A DNA stretch of 64,000 nucleotides from Haberlea rhodopensis (Eukaryota > Streptophyta > Magnoliopsida > Lamiales > Gesneriaceae), in the NCBI GenBank assembly GCA_907163345.1, contig CAJQUN010000924.1:62001-126000 (forward strand), in the 5' to 3' direction. Numbering within the stretch: position 1 is the first letter of the stretch; each line of letters begins with the position of its first letter. The position numbers and the translations under genes are program-made. The notes below the pieces were generated by a model, which worked only from the letters and a program-made list of their open reading frames with translations, searched no databases and was not told the origin of the DNA. Shown here one piece after another: positions 11,501-21,466 of this stretch.

Positions 11501-11850
11501 AACTGATAACAATCAACCACAACATGGTATCTATTCAACACATCAATCCCCACGATACAATCAAAGTTACACATGTCTAAAATAATCAAATCTGGTCGCA
11601 GTTCATTATCCTCAACGCAAATGATACCATTCTGCACTACTCGGGCAGCCAGTACATATCTTCATGTGGGTGTCGAAAAAAGGAGTGGCACTTGCAATGG
11701 GGACTAGCATATATGATACTTTTTCACAAAAGTAGCAGAGATAAAAGAGTAGGAGGCACCGGTATCCATCAAAATAAACGCAGGGTAAGTACACAAACAA
11801 CACTTACTCGCAATCACCTCCGGAGCAGCTTCAGCCTGTTCTCGATTCAA
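8505..11850 (-). pseudogene. Tekay-1 pol remnant: protease, RT, RNase H, integrase, chromodomain
   Basis: Read on the minus strand, the domains are in Ty3 chromovirus order. The last residues of gag and the protease active site ILMDTGASYSF (about 11745) come first. RT follows (about 11200-10560) with YSKIDLRSGYHQIRV, FLVMPFGLTNAP and the catalytic FIDDILVYSK. RNase H (about 10300-10080) has HETRYPVHDLELAAI and YTDHKRLKYI. Integrase (9670-9080) has the H2C2-side PGGELRSLEVP and a core with SDRDPRFTSHFW and YHPQTDGQT. A C-terminal chromodomain (8729-8530) has VKVQWDNRGVEEATWETE. The chromodomain points to targeted integration via histone marks in functional relatives. Many stops and frameshifts make this copy inert. 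Confidence 0.9.
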
Positions 11851-11864
11851 AGTATCACATACAA

Positions 11865-13157
11865 CCTCTTACTCTATATCTGTAAATGGTGGGATTTTTG
11901 GTTACTTCAAGGGGGCCAAGAGCCTTCGTCAAGGAGACCCCATATCGCCATTTTTATTTGCATTATGTGTTGAATGCCTTTCGAGGCTTATTCTGAGAGA
12001 GACGACGGACTATGACTTTAACTACCACCCATTATGTGCTAGTTATAAAATCACCCACTTGGCCTATGCGGATGACTTGCTTCTATTTGCTAGGGCTGAT
12101 GGTCCTTCTGTTTGAATTCTTTCACTATGCCTTACTGATTTTGCTTCGTGTGCAGGCCTTAGGGCAAATCACCTCAAATCTTGCTTATATATGGCAGGTG
12201 TGAGTGATGCAGCTCAAGCTCAGCTCCTGGATATCACTGGTTTCAGCCGTGGGTCGCTACCATTTCTTTATCTAGGCATACCTCTTGCTCCGGAGAAACT
12301 TAGATTCTTAGATTTTGGACCACTTCTCAATTGTATTAATGCCAAGTTGGGATCATGGCCGAAGCATACTCTCTCAAATGCTGGTAAATTGGAGCTTATT
12401 AGATCGGTCTTGCAGGGGGAAGAATGTTTCTGGCTATCAGTTCTTCCAATTCCATTCGTGGTTATTGATAGGATCTACGCTCTATGTCGTTCATTTCTTT
12501 GGAGCTCTAACATCTACCAATTTTTTGGGCTACACTTTGTATGGAGAAAAGGGAAGGTGGTGTGTTGCGTGACCTTCGCAGCTGGAACAAATCGTTACTC
12601 ATGAAGGTGCTTTGGGATGTACAATCTAATCGTGAGTCCCTTTGGTTGAAATGGGTTCATCATGTTTACTTAAAAAAGTGGATACATGGAGTTGGACAAC
12701 TAAAAACTCGGACTCTCCTCTTATCAAGCGCCTCCATTTGATTCGGGATGAATTATGCTTACATTGGGTTCTTCACATCAAGCTTACTCATCGACGGCTA
12801 AATGGTTTTCTTCGGTGAGGAATAATGGTGCTTATGATTTCTTTAGGCCGAAGGGGATACCTAAAGTATGGGCTAATGTCATATGGAGGCGATGCATAGT
12901 ACCCAAGCATGGTTTCTCACTTTGGCTAGGAGCTCATGAACGGCTCCAGACTTCTGATAGATTACCTCACATTGCCGACAAACCCTGTTTTCTTTGCACC
13001 TGTGGATTGCACTCATTCACTCAGTGTCAAGTTATGGAAGATGGTCCGTGATTGGCTTGACATGTCGCATGCCATGACAACACTCAAAGGTGCCCTCACA
13101 AAGGAAGAAGAAGAAGTTGCTAGGTTTTCTAATCAAGGAGGTCAAATTAACTGTTAG
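11865..13157 (+). pseudogene. L1-type LINE reverse transcriptase, C-terminal part with zf-RVT
   Basis: This continues the LINE at 947-1411. Directly after the Tekay-1 TSD the RT resumes with SVNGGIFGYFKGAKSLRQGDPISPF, then the catalytic LAYADDLLLF (YADD at 12065-12076). An in-frame stop follows near 12114, then LRANHLKSCLYMAGVS and FLYLGIPLAPEKLRF of the thumb/connection region. The zinc-binding reverse transcriptase (zf-RVT) region PKVWANVIWRRCIVPKHGFS...HERLQTSDRLP lies at about 12850-13000. Several frameshifts break it. The 3' end and poly(A) tail were not located; recognisable protein fades after 13157. Confidence 0.85.
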
Positions 13158-13989
13158 TTTTCTAGTTCAAGGACAATCGATTGGCAGCGGTTTGAACATA
13201 TCTATATAGCCATTTTACAAAAATAAGCTGGGACTTTGTTAGATCGAGGAACCCAAATGAGATGAGCTAAAGAGTATTTTAGCTCATACCACGATGTTAT
13301 AACTAGATGCAATGGGATTATTAGCCAAACAGTACTCCAAAATACAACGATCTATTCAGACTTGTGAGTTGAACCATTTAGAACAAAGCTTTTTAAATAA
13401 AACCCCTATTGTATCAATGGAAAATGAAGGGTTTTTGGCAATGAGCTCCTTGTGTTTTCCGAATAGAAAGTTTACTGGTTTGAAAATAAGCAATTTACTC
13501 ATGTGGTTTTTAAAATAGAAAGTTTACCCCATATGTATTGAAAATTTGCAGTTTACCCCCTAAAATCGGATGTTCGTACAATAGTATCCACAACCCCTTT
13601 ATGAGCTCCGTAACAAGAAATGATATGTTATGTTAAAGAGAGTCCTTCACGTAAATTTTTTGGAATAGGTAAATAAATCATTTGTCCTTGAGGATTTGAC
13701 ATTATGAATGGGTAAATCAATCGTATATCCTTGAGGATTTGACATTAATCCTCTCATACCTACTAATTGATGTACCTGAGATGAAATGTCTATTTTGAAA
13801 CCCCAATGGCGTAACCTTTCTATTTTCAAATCATTGGGGGTAATGAGATAAATTGTCACTTACTCGAAAAGGAATAACGAATGTTTAGATGCTAATCTAA
13901 AGAACCGAATATGGCAGTAACAAGACTCCTCATACTAGAAGATTTCATGCACTCAACATTCGTTTCTGGGATTGAAATGGTTGTATATG
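13158..13989. other. Intergenic DNA with a short direct repeat
   Basis: The first 100-200 bases may be decayed LINE 3' sequence. A block ccttgaggatttgacatta occurs twice about 46 bp apart (near 13685 and 13731). No gene is supported. Confidence 0.4.
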
Positions 13990-14693
13990 CAGGGGCGAAT
14001 CTACTTGCCCTCAAAAATGTTTTTATTATATAATTTGTTGCCAAAAGCATAACTAAATAGTCACGCAGGTCGGTGGTCAGAGCATTCACTTTACTTTGAT
14101 TTGATTCAAGTGACCCTTGTTCGATCTCATTCGGAACCAGTCGGTCAGTTGTTATTTAATATTTTTTGTTCCTAGAGTTAAACACACATTTGTTATTTAA
14201 TATTTTGTTATTAAAGTTAAACACACATAGCCATGTTCTAGTAGTGAGAACATTGGATTTCGAATCTTGTAACCTAAGTAATAATTTACAATTCACCAAT
14301 GAACAAATATAAAATATCAATAAGTTACCAAAAACATATAATCATAAAGTACTTTCTTGCCGCCACAGCACTCTTGACTATCTTCTAGAAAGAATGAGTC
14401 TCTTAAACATGTAAAGAACATGCTCTTACCTTTCTTGAAATTGAGCAAGTTCATTCCTTGAATATCATTGAACCAAGCATGGTAATAATTGTATTATTAC
14501 AATTAAACTCGGTAAGTGTATTATTTCTTGAAATCAAGAAAGTCTATTTCTTGAAACAATCACATTAAATACCTTATATTTTTACCTACATTCTTTATAT
14601 TCAGATGTTTATCATGAACTTTTTGTTTAATTTTGATATAATTAACTTTTGTCCCCCCCACTCCCCTCGATCAAATTGCTAGATTCGCCCCTG
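13990..14693. mobile_element. Non-autonomous hAT element (MITE), 704 bp
   Basis: Perfect 14-bp terminal inverted repeats CAGGGGCGAATCTA (13990-14003) and TAGATTCGCCCCTG (14680-14693) are flanked by a perfect 8-bp target duplication tgtatatg (13982-13989 and 14694-14701). The 8-bp TSD and CAGGGGCG ends are typical of plant hAT elements. There is no transposase inside, so it depends on an element elsewhere. Confidence 0.93.
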
Positions 14694-14701
14694 TGTATAT
14701 G

Positions 14702-15847
14702 ATTGAATGCGCTGCAAGATTGAAGAGAAATATTTTTTGTGCAATTTGCGGACTGGAAGATTTGTAAGGAAATAGAAGCGTTTCATCATGAAAAGGTTTA
14801 ACGCAGGAATGGCTATAACATCTACTTATTAATCATATGAAATCATGGTCGTATATGAAACTGGAAAAATTTAAAAAATTAATCAAAATATCAAATTAAT
14901 AATAATTTATGGAGATGGAGAGAGAATTGAACATGAATGTTATAACATAGAAAAAAATTATGTTATATTTTGCAAAAATATGGGGTTAGCGCTTTTTGTC
15001 AAATATTAAATGTATTGTCTATACACAAAATATGAATTTGAGGGGATTTTTGGTCATTTATCCAATAATCCATTGACAAATGCTTATTATGTTCTTAACA
15101 TCTAAACATGTTCCAGTAAATCAAATGCGGAATAAACTGAAAATATACATATTTCCAGCCATTGTTTTTATTGCTCATGAGAATGCTCTATTTTTTGGGT
15201 TTTGGATCTTCTAAACCTTATCAACCTTTAGCTAAATGGTGTTTTGTGACTGAAGGTGATTGTGGGCTTAGGGACCAAACCATACCATCAATGATCAGTT
15301 TTCCATCGGCTATGAAAACATGAGGGGAAGTTGTGAATGTGAAAAACTGAATGGAACAATCTTAACCGTGGTTACCATGAATAAAATCAAGATATTATTA
15401 TATCTCACCTTTGTGAAGCTATAATTTTTCAGTCCAAATCTACGAACAGTACTAGTATCGGGTCAAATATTTAATTTAGGTTAATTATTATCTAGATCCA
15501 AATCCTTATTAATCAAGGTTACCAAAATCCTTATTCGGCTCGATTCGGCTAGTTTACACCCTTATTCCAACCTCTAGAAAATCTAACATGATGTACAATC
15601 AGTCGGTTTCAGCCTAACAAGGAAACTGTATTATAAATGATGTTGCACTAGAATTTCATCAATCGTATGAACCAAAGAATCTTATTTTTCACATACACAT
15701 TATTATATTGTTTATATACAAAAAACAAGAGATTAATCCTCAAAATCGAAATTCAAATAGCCTCATTTAGTTACAAGTCAGTATTTGCTTTGCATTTGAG
15801 CAAAAGATTAGCAGCAAAAGGCCTTAAGCATAGAAGTGATGAGCCGC
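14702..15847. other. Intergenic DNA downstream of the bHLH gene
   Basis: AT-rich with no recognisable coding or terminal repeats. The end nearest 15847 probably holds the 3' UTR and polyadenylation region of the bHLH gene on the minus strand. I cannot place the poly(A) site. Confidence 0.4.
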
Positions 15848-17351
15848 TTAAGACCATAGATTAGGAGAAATGTTGTCATAGAGGCCGATGTTCATCCCAT
15901 TGTAAGCAATTGGAGCATACATCCATAACTCATCCGAGCTTAGCAACTGCAAACATTAAACAACAACTTAGTTTTGCCAACCTTGTCATATGATCAGGGC
16001 GAATCGAAGAATTTGTGGGCGAAAATTTTCAGAATAATCTAACATAGAATTATAATTTTCTTCTTAATTTAGCAAAAAATACCTTGATTTGAAGTTGCAA
16101 AAAATTCACATAGTGAACGGCCTCCTCGAGCATTGTGCTAATATCAACCTAATTAATGCAAACCCCATTGCAAAATTAGATTAATATGATGATAGCATAA
16201 ACTTTTCAAATTTGAATATTTTAACCAAATGATAGCTGATTATGATAATATTTACCTTTGTTCCATTTGGGACAAGACTTTGCAAGATCCTCAATCTCTC
16301 ATTAATTCTTTCTCTTCTTCTCTGAAAATGACAAGAAGGGATCGCGTAAAATTAGTACCTTTCATAACAAATTTAACTAGGCATTAAAATCGTGAAGTTT
16401 AGACGACCAGGCTGTGGCCTAGTGGTCGACATCCTCTCGCCCTTTGTTAAAAAAAATAACGAAGTTAAAGTCTTTCTTTACCCTTGCATAAAGGCTTTGA
16501 GGATCAGTTGCCGACCCTCTGTTAGCTCTTGGTTTTCCTTTGGAGTTTTTCGATCCTCCATCCTGTTCTTGAGAAGCATTAGAATCATCTTCAGAGCTGA
16601 AACTGCTTGAACTTCGTCCATTTGGTACAGCAGCATTGTTCTCTTCTTCGATATCACCGGTAATCAGGATGGTTTTCTTGTTCTTTTTCGAGTGCGAATT
16701 CCTTTTAACCTGCTGGGTCGTTATCAAGAATCACATTAAATCCATGGAATCAGGCACATGGAACAAGAAATTTGAAGTTCATTGGAAAATCTTTCTTATA
16801 CTCACATCTTTCGAAACCCGAGATCTTTTCTTAGGACGTTGGGATGAATTTTCATCAGATTTATCCCCTGGAGATTGGAGTTGGTACCCCTTATCCTGAT
16901 CAATCTGAATGCTTGATGTTTCATACTTCCTCTTGAGCTGCATTTCTTTGTAAGAATCGCCGTTTACGTTAGCCTGGATTTTTCCTGCATTACTCAATTG
17001 GAGAATCTCTTCCATCATATAATCAGAAGAAACTGGCAACATTAAGTTATCGTTTTCGCAATCCATCGGATAAAATGGGATGGATTCATCGTGAAGAAAA
17101 TCAACGCCATTAGCATGGAAATTTTCAAAGCCATGATCGAGTAAAAACGCACTGTCAAATTCGCTGCGATTCCCACTTTCTTGTGGAACACAACTAAAAT
17201 CAATATCAGTTGTAAAAAATAAACTATCATCCATTTTAGCCATATTTTCAGCCAAAAAGCTTGATGGGATTTGAACATAATTGGAGAAAAGTTCGCTGGC
17301 ATTTAAATGAAGCAAAGATTCAGAATCAAGAAAAGCTCCAAATGACTCCAT
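15848..17351 (-). CDS. bHLH transcription factor, RSL class II-like (root-hair type)
   Basis: Five exons on the minus strand: 17351-16806, 16709-16482, 16321-16256, 16148-16083 and 15946-15848. All introns have GT/AG ends, phases agree, and the total is 1005 nt (334 residues plus stop). The N-terminus MESFGAFLDSESLLHL is followed by an acidic, poorly conserved region and a basic patch RPKKRSRVSK. The bHLH begins at ATDPQSLYAR (end of exon 2), runs through RRRERINERLRILQSLVPNG and VDISTMLEEAVHYV, and ends with the RSL-type tail LLSSDELWMYAPIAYNG. The E and R of the basic region needed for E-box contact are present. In Arabidopsis this subfamily (RSL2-RSL5, VIIIc) drives root-hair growth in the nucleus; that role is inferred here. 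It is the only intact host gene seen. Possible TATA-like AT sequence lies near 17410. Which RSL paralogue it matches cannot be settled by eye. Confidence 0.93.
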
Positions 17352-17652
17352 TTTTATGGCAGAAAGGATTGACTTTATTTTTTTAATGATTTATTTGTGA
17401 TAAATTATAATATAGTTAATGGTTTGGTCCTAATTATGTGTAACTGCTGTCATTAGTCTCTTGTTGGTTGAAAAAACTAGTTAATGGTACTAAATTAAGT
17501 ACATGCGAGTCTTATCATGACAAAAAAAAATTATATTACTCTCTTTAACATTTATATTATATTATTAACTAAAACTTGCTAAGACAAACTAACTTGATAA
17601 TTTTAAGTGTGGGACATTTTAAGCTCATTATAATAATAAGTCTATCCTTATA
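17352..17652. promoter_or_regulatory. Promoter-proximal DNA of the bHLH gene
   Basis: About 300 AT-rich bases between the ATG and a hAT MITE. A TATA-like stretch (ctatattataattta on the minus strand, about 17405-17420) is about 60 bp upstream of the ATG. I did not find a convincing root-hair element by eye. Confidence 0.35.
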
Positions 17653-17660
17653 ATCTCATC

Positions 17661-18127
17661 TAGGGCAGGTCTGGCCCATTCCAACGGGTTCTGAAACGGG
17701 GCTGATGAATATTAATATCGAATATTTCTTTGGTTGAATCATAACATGTCATTATTTAATTTTATATCAAAACTCATGTGTTCATATTAAAGAAGTTGGA
17801 TTTTTAAATGAAATGAGAGCAAATTAATAAAGATCTGGTAGTTTAAAGATAGTTTTACAAGGCTTATTATAAATATTTACTATATAAAAACATGAAATTC
17901 AATCACGAAACTCAATTGTTGTACTTCAAAATTGATTACTGCCTAATAATTTTTTTTAAAAAAGGATCAAGCTTGTCGAGACTGGTTGAACCCGCCGGGT
18001 TCGCAGGGCAGCGGGACAGGTTGAACCATCCGGATTCGTGGGGCGGGTCTGAGACAACTTTCTTTTGTAGCGAGGCGGGCCTTGGGTTTCGCAAACCCGT
18101 CTCAGACCCGCCCTGTTGCCATCCCTA
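17661..18127. mobile_element. hAT-like MITE, 467 bp, upstream of the bHLH gene
   Basis: Flanked by a perfect 8-bp duplication atctcatc (17653-17660 and 18128-18135). Ends are TAGGGCAGGTCTGG and, on the other strand, TAGGGATGGCAACAGGG, so the terminal repeats match only partly. The right half is GC-rich (cccgccgggttcg, ggcgggtctgag). TAGGGATGGCAA ends with 8-bp TSDs are common in plant non-autonomous hAT families. No coding capacity. Confidence 0.8.
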
Positions 18128-18135
18128 ATCTCATC

Positions 18136-18514
18136 ATAATTTCTAATATTCCACGATAAAATCAAAATATGCAAAATTTATGAGAATAAAGATATTAAAA
18201 AATTGAAGGAAAAAAAAAACAATCGCATTCACCTAACTAGATCTGTCTAAGGTCTGATTGTATGGTGATGACTTTAAATGATTTAATTTATTAACATTGT
18301 AAATTAACATGATCGTGTGGTTTGGTGGACTGAGGATTAGGGATAAATGGAAAAAAAAATTGTATTTGGATTGGCAGAACGTGGAATTAATTATAAGAAC
18401 GATTATTTAAAATAATTGGAATGAATTGTTTACAACATAATTTTCTAAATTAAGTAACATCATTTAAATAATTCAATATAAAGTCAAAAGGAAGTGTTGT
18501 AAATAATTAGTATG
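18136..18514. other. Intergenic DNA
   Basis: AT-rich spacer between the hAT MITE and the MULE. I see nothing in it. Confidence 0.5.
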
Positions 18515-18522
18515 CTATAATA

Positions 18523-18780
18523 TGTTTTTTTTTTTAAAAATAATTCCGGAAAAAAAAATTTAACAATACATCGAAATTTGGGGGTTTGCAATATACCTCA
18601 AACCAAGGTTTGAGAAAGCGGCTGGAGGACAAGGAGCCGCTTCATGCTGAAGTGGCTCTTCCATAGTGGGCGGCTCTATATTACATAGCGACTGCTTACT
18701 CTGAGTGTTAAAGAGCCGCCCTCGTGCTTTGATGTTGCGGTCGTTTATTTATTAAGCGGCCGCTACATAAATTAGGTGCC
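18523..18780 (+). repeat. MULE left terminal inverted repeat and GCGGC-rich subterminal region
   Basis: An outer AT-rich part (t/a runs, then acatcgaaatttggggg, atatacctcaaacc) is followed by a block with gcggctggagg, agccgcttca, ggcggctcta, agccgccctcg and agcggccgct. The right end has the same architecture inverted. The repeated GCGGC cores could be transposase contact sites; this is inference. Confidence 0.75.
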
Positions 18781-18960
18781 AACCAACCAGGACCAACTAG
18801 CTACTCCATTAAATTATATCCGTCACTCGAAATCCCTCTATAAGTTATGTGATAAATCTATATTTTTCCTCCAATTCACAGCTTTTTTTTTCTTCCTCTG
18901 CAATTCACAGCTTTCGTTTCGTCTCTTCAAAAATCCATTCGTCCACCTACATTATCAAAG

Positions 18961-19141
18961 GTTAGTTAATTATTGAAAATATTATAAATTATTCATATGT
19001 TGTTTTTATTACATAATTTTTTTAAATAAATCAAAAAATTCATTCTTTTTTAATTATGTACGTATAGTATATTTTTACTAATATTATAAATGATAATATT
19101 AATGGTTGATATATGTGTTAATTTCTTTTTATTAATTTTAG
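18961..19141 (+). other. Intron in the 5' leader of the PMD gene
   Basis: A donor AAAG/gttagt at 18960/18961 and an acceptor attttag ending at 19141 frame a T-rich intron just before the PMD ATG at 19143. A possible TATA box (ctctataag, about 18834) lies about 125 bp upstream. Confidence 0.5.
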
Positions 19142-19142
19142 G

Positions 19143-19675
19143 ATGACATTAAATCGAGGTCCCGAAGATTCAACTGTATTATATCTGCAATCTACGCATA
19201 TCTCCAATGCTGTTTGTTCCTAGAATATTGATAATATTCTAAAAGTGAAGCGTACAGATAACCTTATCCGGGGGTTGTATAATGAGAACGTGATACACGA
19301 TCGTGTTTGGAGGTATATCATTGATATGTGATTTTAAGGTGTTTTGCAATCTGGCTATTGTATGTACGATAATCATTTGATTACCGCTCTTGATGAGCGA
19401 TGGCGTCCTGCGACCCATACATTTCATTTTAGATTTGGTGAGGCTACCATTAGTTTACAAGATATTTCAATAATTTGGGGTCTGAAAGTTGATGGTCAAC
19501 CAGTAACTGGGGTAGATGATTCACAACGTGTGGAAGAATGGCAAGACACATGTCTTGAGTTACTGAGATTTGAGCTACCAGAAGCAAAATTTAAAGGCGG
19601 TCACCTAAGAATGACCGCTCTAGACAATCACTGTCGTGCTAATCGTATCTCTGATATGAGCTCAGAGATGGATGT
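19143..19675 (+). pseudogene. Plant mobile domain (PMD, MAIN-like) gene, 5' part
   Basis: The start fits the family: MTLNRGPEDSTVLYLQSTH, then (after a stop) VKRTDNLIRGLYNENVIHDRVWRYII, GVLQSGYCMYDNHLITALDE, RWRPATHTFHFRFGEATISL and DISIIWGLKVDGQPVTG. This is the plant mobile domain (also called aminotransferase-like PMD), found in host proteins such as MAIN/MAIL1 and in many transposons. In-frame stops near 19221 and 19330 show it is dead. Sire-2 enters at 19676; the reading resumes at 25405. Biochemical role in the transposon is unknown; host PMD proteins affect genome stability and transposon silencing. Confidence 0.88.
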
Positions 19676-20394
19676 TGTTGAGCCTTAAACACATGGTTGT
19701 TTTAATGCGTTAATTTATCTCCGGTTTATTTTTGAGTTTTGATGATCAACAAAACTTGCATTTGTTGTACTAATATGTCTACTTAGTGTACAGGGTTAGA
19801 TTGATAAATTGGTTGGGAAGACCAATGGAAGAGAACCCAAGTTATACAATAACATATGCGAGTTCATAGGACAAGCGGTGTTTTTTTATCAAGGAATCTA
19901 TTGAGCTTGGACGAGAAGGAATGAGATCTATGAACAACCAAATTAAGTGTTCAACATGTGTGGAATGATGTTGGAACAATTTTTTATGATGGGATGAAGA
20001 CCCACAAACCAATGGTCTGTTGGTGGGCAAATTCGTATAGAAGCCAATTGGAGCGCAGTGCAATGTTTTGATTATATCTCTTCTCCGAATAATGTGAATC
20101 CAAAGAGGTTGGAAATCCAACCCAATATGCTAGATTTCATATTCAAACATCTCAGTCCAATTCGTATTGCATCATGGAGCAAAATGGCATGGAAGTCATA
20201 ACAAGTGCAGATTGTAGCAAGGTTTGAGCGGCTGTAGCATTTTGGGCGTAACGTCTTCATACGTTTAAATGCAATGAAATTTTGTCCACACCTAGTTAAG
20301 AAGAAGGGCTACAACTTTCATGTTTACCACTTTTCCCAGAAATGAGCTTAAGATGGTCGAATAGTGTAAAGTTTGAGAGTGTTGAAATCTGGCA

Positions 20395-20660
20395 GATCAC
20401 CTCAGGCGATCCGGGCCATCACCTGAGGCGATCCGAGCCATGCGTGCACGCTGCGCGCACCATCGACCCAGGCGATGGCACGCTGCGCCAGGCGATCCAG
20501 ATCACCCCAGGCGATGGCATGGTCGCCCCAGGCGATCCATAATTGATCCTACGGTAAATTTTCAACGGGCGATCGCCCGAGGCGATGGGGACATCGCCTG
20601 AGGCGATCTGGGCCAGATTTGAACGTTAGAACGTGGCGATGTTCGAGGCGATCGAGGAGT
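20395..20660. repeat. U3 palindrome array of Sire-2 5' LTR
   Basis: About nine variants of ATCGCCTSAGGCGAT in 265 bp (atcacctcaggcgat, atcacctgaggcgat, atcaccccaggcgat, atcgcctgaggcgat, gatcgcccgaggcgat). The array ends about 60 bp before the TATA box. The 3' LTR repeats it at about 24595-24860. Confidence 0.87.
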
Positions 20661-20715
20661 GATTTCAGCCTTATGTTTAGCAACGGCTAGTAGGAGCCTA
20701 GGGGGCCTCCTACAC

Positions 20716-20723
20716 TATAAATA
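20716..20723 (+). promoter_or_regulatory. TATA box of the Sire-2 LTR promoter
   Basis: TATAAATA in the context cctacactataaatattg. The same context is present in the 3' LTR (24915) and, inverted, in Sire-1 and Sire-3. Confidence 0.75.
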
Positions 20724-20999
20724 TTGATGCTTTGGAGCATTTTGAAGACAAGAAACAAGCCTACAAACTTCTACAAAGCTTTGATCATTCAAAATTCAAA
20801 GAGCATTGCAATCTCCATACATTGTTGTTGTATTGGAGCTTGTAATTCATTCTTTTTGTTAGAGTCTTGTTATCTTCGTGTGAGTACACCGTGAAGGTGT
20901 TTTGTTGAGTTTATTGTAAAGGTCCTCCAACACCAAAGCAAGTTGGAAATTGTAAAGTCGCCAACAAGTAAAGTTGGTGCATGTGTTGTGGCTATCATT

Positions 21000-21125
21000 G
21001 GAGCCCTTAAGGCCAAGAAGACTCGTGAAGAATGTTGGTAGCTCGTGAAGAGTTTTGTGTACTCGTGAAGAGTATTATGCTCGGGAAGAGCTTTGTAAAC
21101 TCGGGAAGAGTTGGGTTGTGGCTAA
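21000..21125 (+). repeat. R/U5 repeats CTCGTGAAGAG in the Sire-2 LTR
   Basis: Five copies of actcgtgaagag / gctcgtgaagag / ctcgggaagag lie downstream of the TATA box, so they are probably transcribed. CTC/GAG arms could form small stem-loops in the RNA. The motif also repeats in Sire-1 (3045-3150, 6920-7025) and Sire-3 (63150-63245). Confidence 0.7.
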
Positions 21126-21419
21126 CTTGGAGCCCTCAAGGCCAAGATCATTTATTCTAGTGGAACCTCGGTTGGAGGTTATCTAACCGGGAAGAGGAGA
21201 CGTAGGTGATTCATCGCCAAACTTCTATAACAAATATCCTTGTCATTTACCGCTTTATTTCTTTACGTATTTATTTATTTGTTTACGTCTTATTTTATTT
21301 TATTTATCGATTGACTTAAGCCTTCCGCAAGCGCAAACTCTTTTAGTTTTGCAAACTAATTTTAAAACGCTAAAGTAGCCAAGGAATCTCATTCACCCCC
21401 CCTCTTCGATTCCAACAAG

Positions 21420-21432
21420 TGGTGTCAGAGCC
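21420..21432 (+). promoter_or_regulatory. Primer-binding site of Sire-2
   Basis: TGGTGTCAGAGCC two bases after the LTR. One mismatch to the TGGTATCAGAGCC of Sire-1 (initiator tRNA-Met). Confidence 0.88.
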
Positions 21433-21466
21433 ATTTGATTTTTGTTTTTAAATCAAAATCTTTTAT

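Larger units (their letters stand above)
1412..11859 (-). mobile_element. Tekay-1: Ty3/gypsy chromovirus (Tekay/Del type), 5' LTR and gag deleted
   Basis: The element lies on the minus strand. Its ends are fixed by a 5-bp target duplication tacaa at 1407-1411 and 11860-11864, and by TG/CA termini. The remaining LTR (3' LTR, 1412-8468 interrupted by Sire-1) is followed, in element order reversed, by the polypurine tract, chromodomain, integrase, RNase H, RT and protease. The right end keeps only about ten bases of the 5' LTR (TGTGATACTT on the minus strand) joined directly to the end of gag. The 5' LTR body, primer site and most of gag are therefore gone. Without Sire-1 the element is about 5.2 kb. 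It sits inside a LINE reverse transcriptase and cannot move on its own. Confidence 0.88.
19676..21417 (+). repeat. Sire-2 5' LTR
   Basis: 1742 bp, TGTTGAGCC to TTCCAACA. From left to right: about 700 bp of U3, a palindrome array (20395-20660), TATA box TATAAATA (20716-20723), and an R/U5 region with repeated ctcgtgaagag / ctcgggaagag. Confidence 0.9.

Noticed and set aside
15667..15864. Plus-strand 65-residue frame overlapping the 3' end of the bHLH gene
   Set aside because: No family resemblance, low complexity, and it overlaps the last exon on the opposite strand.
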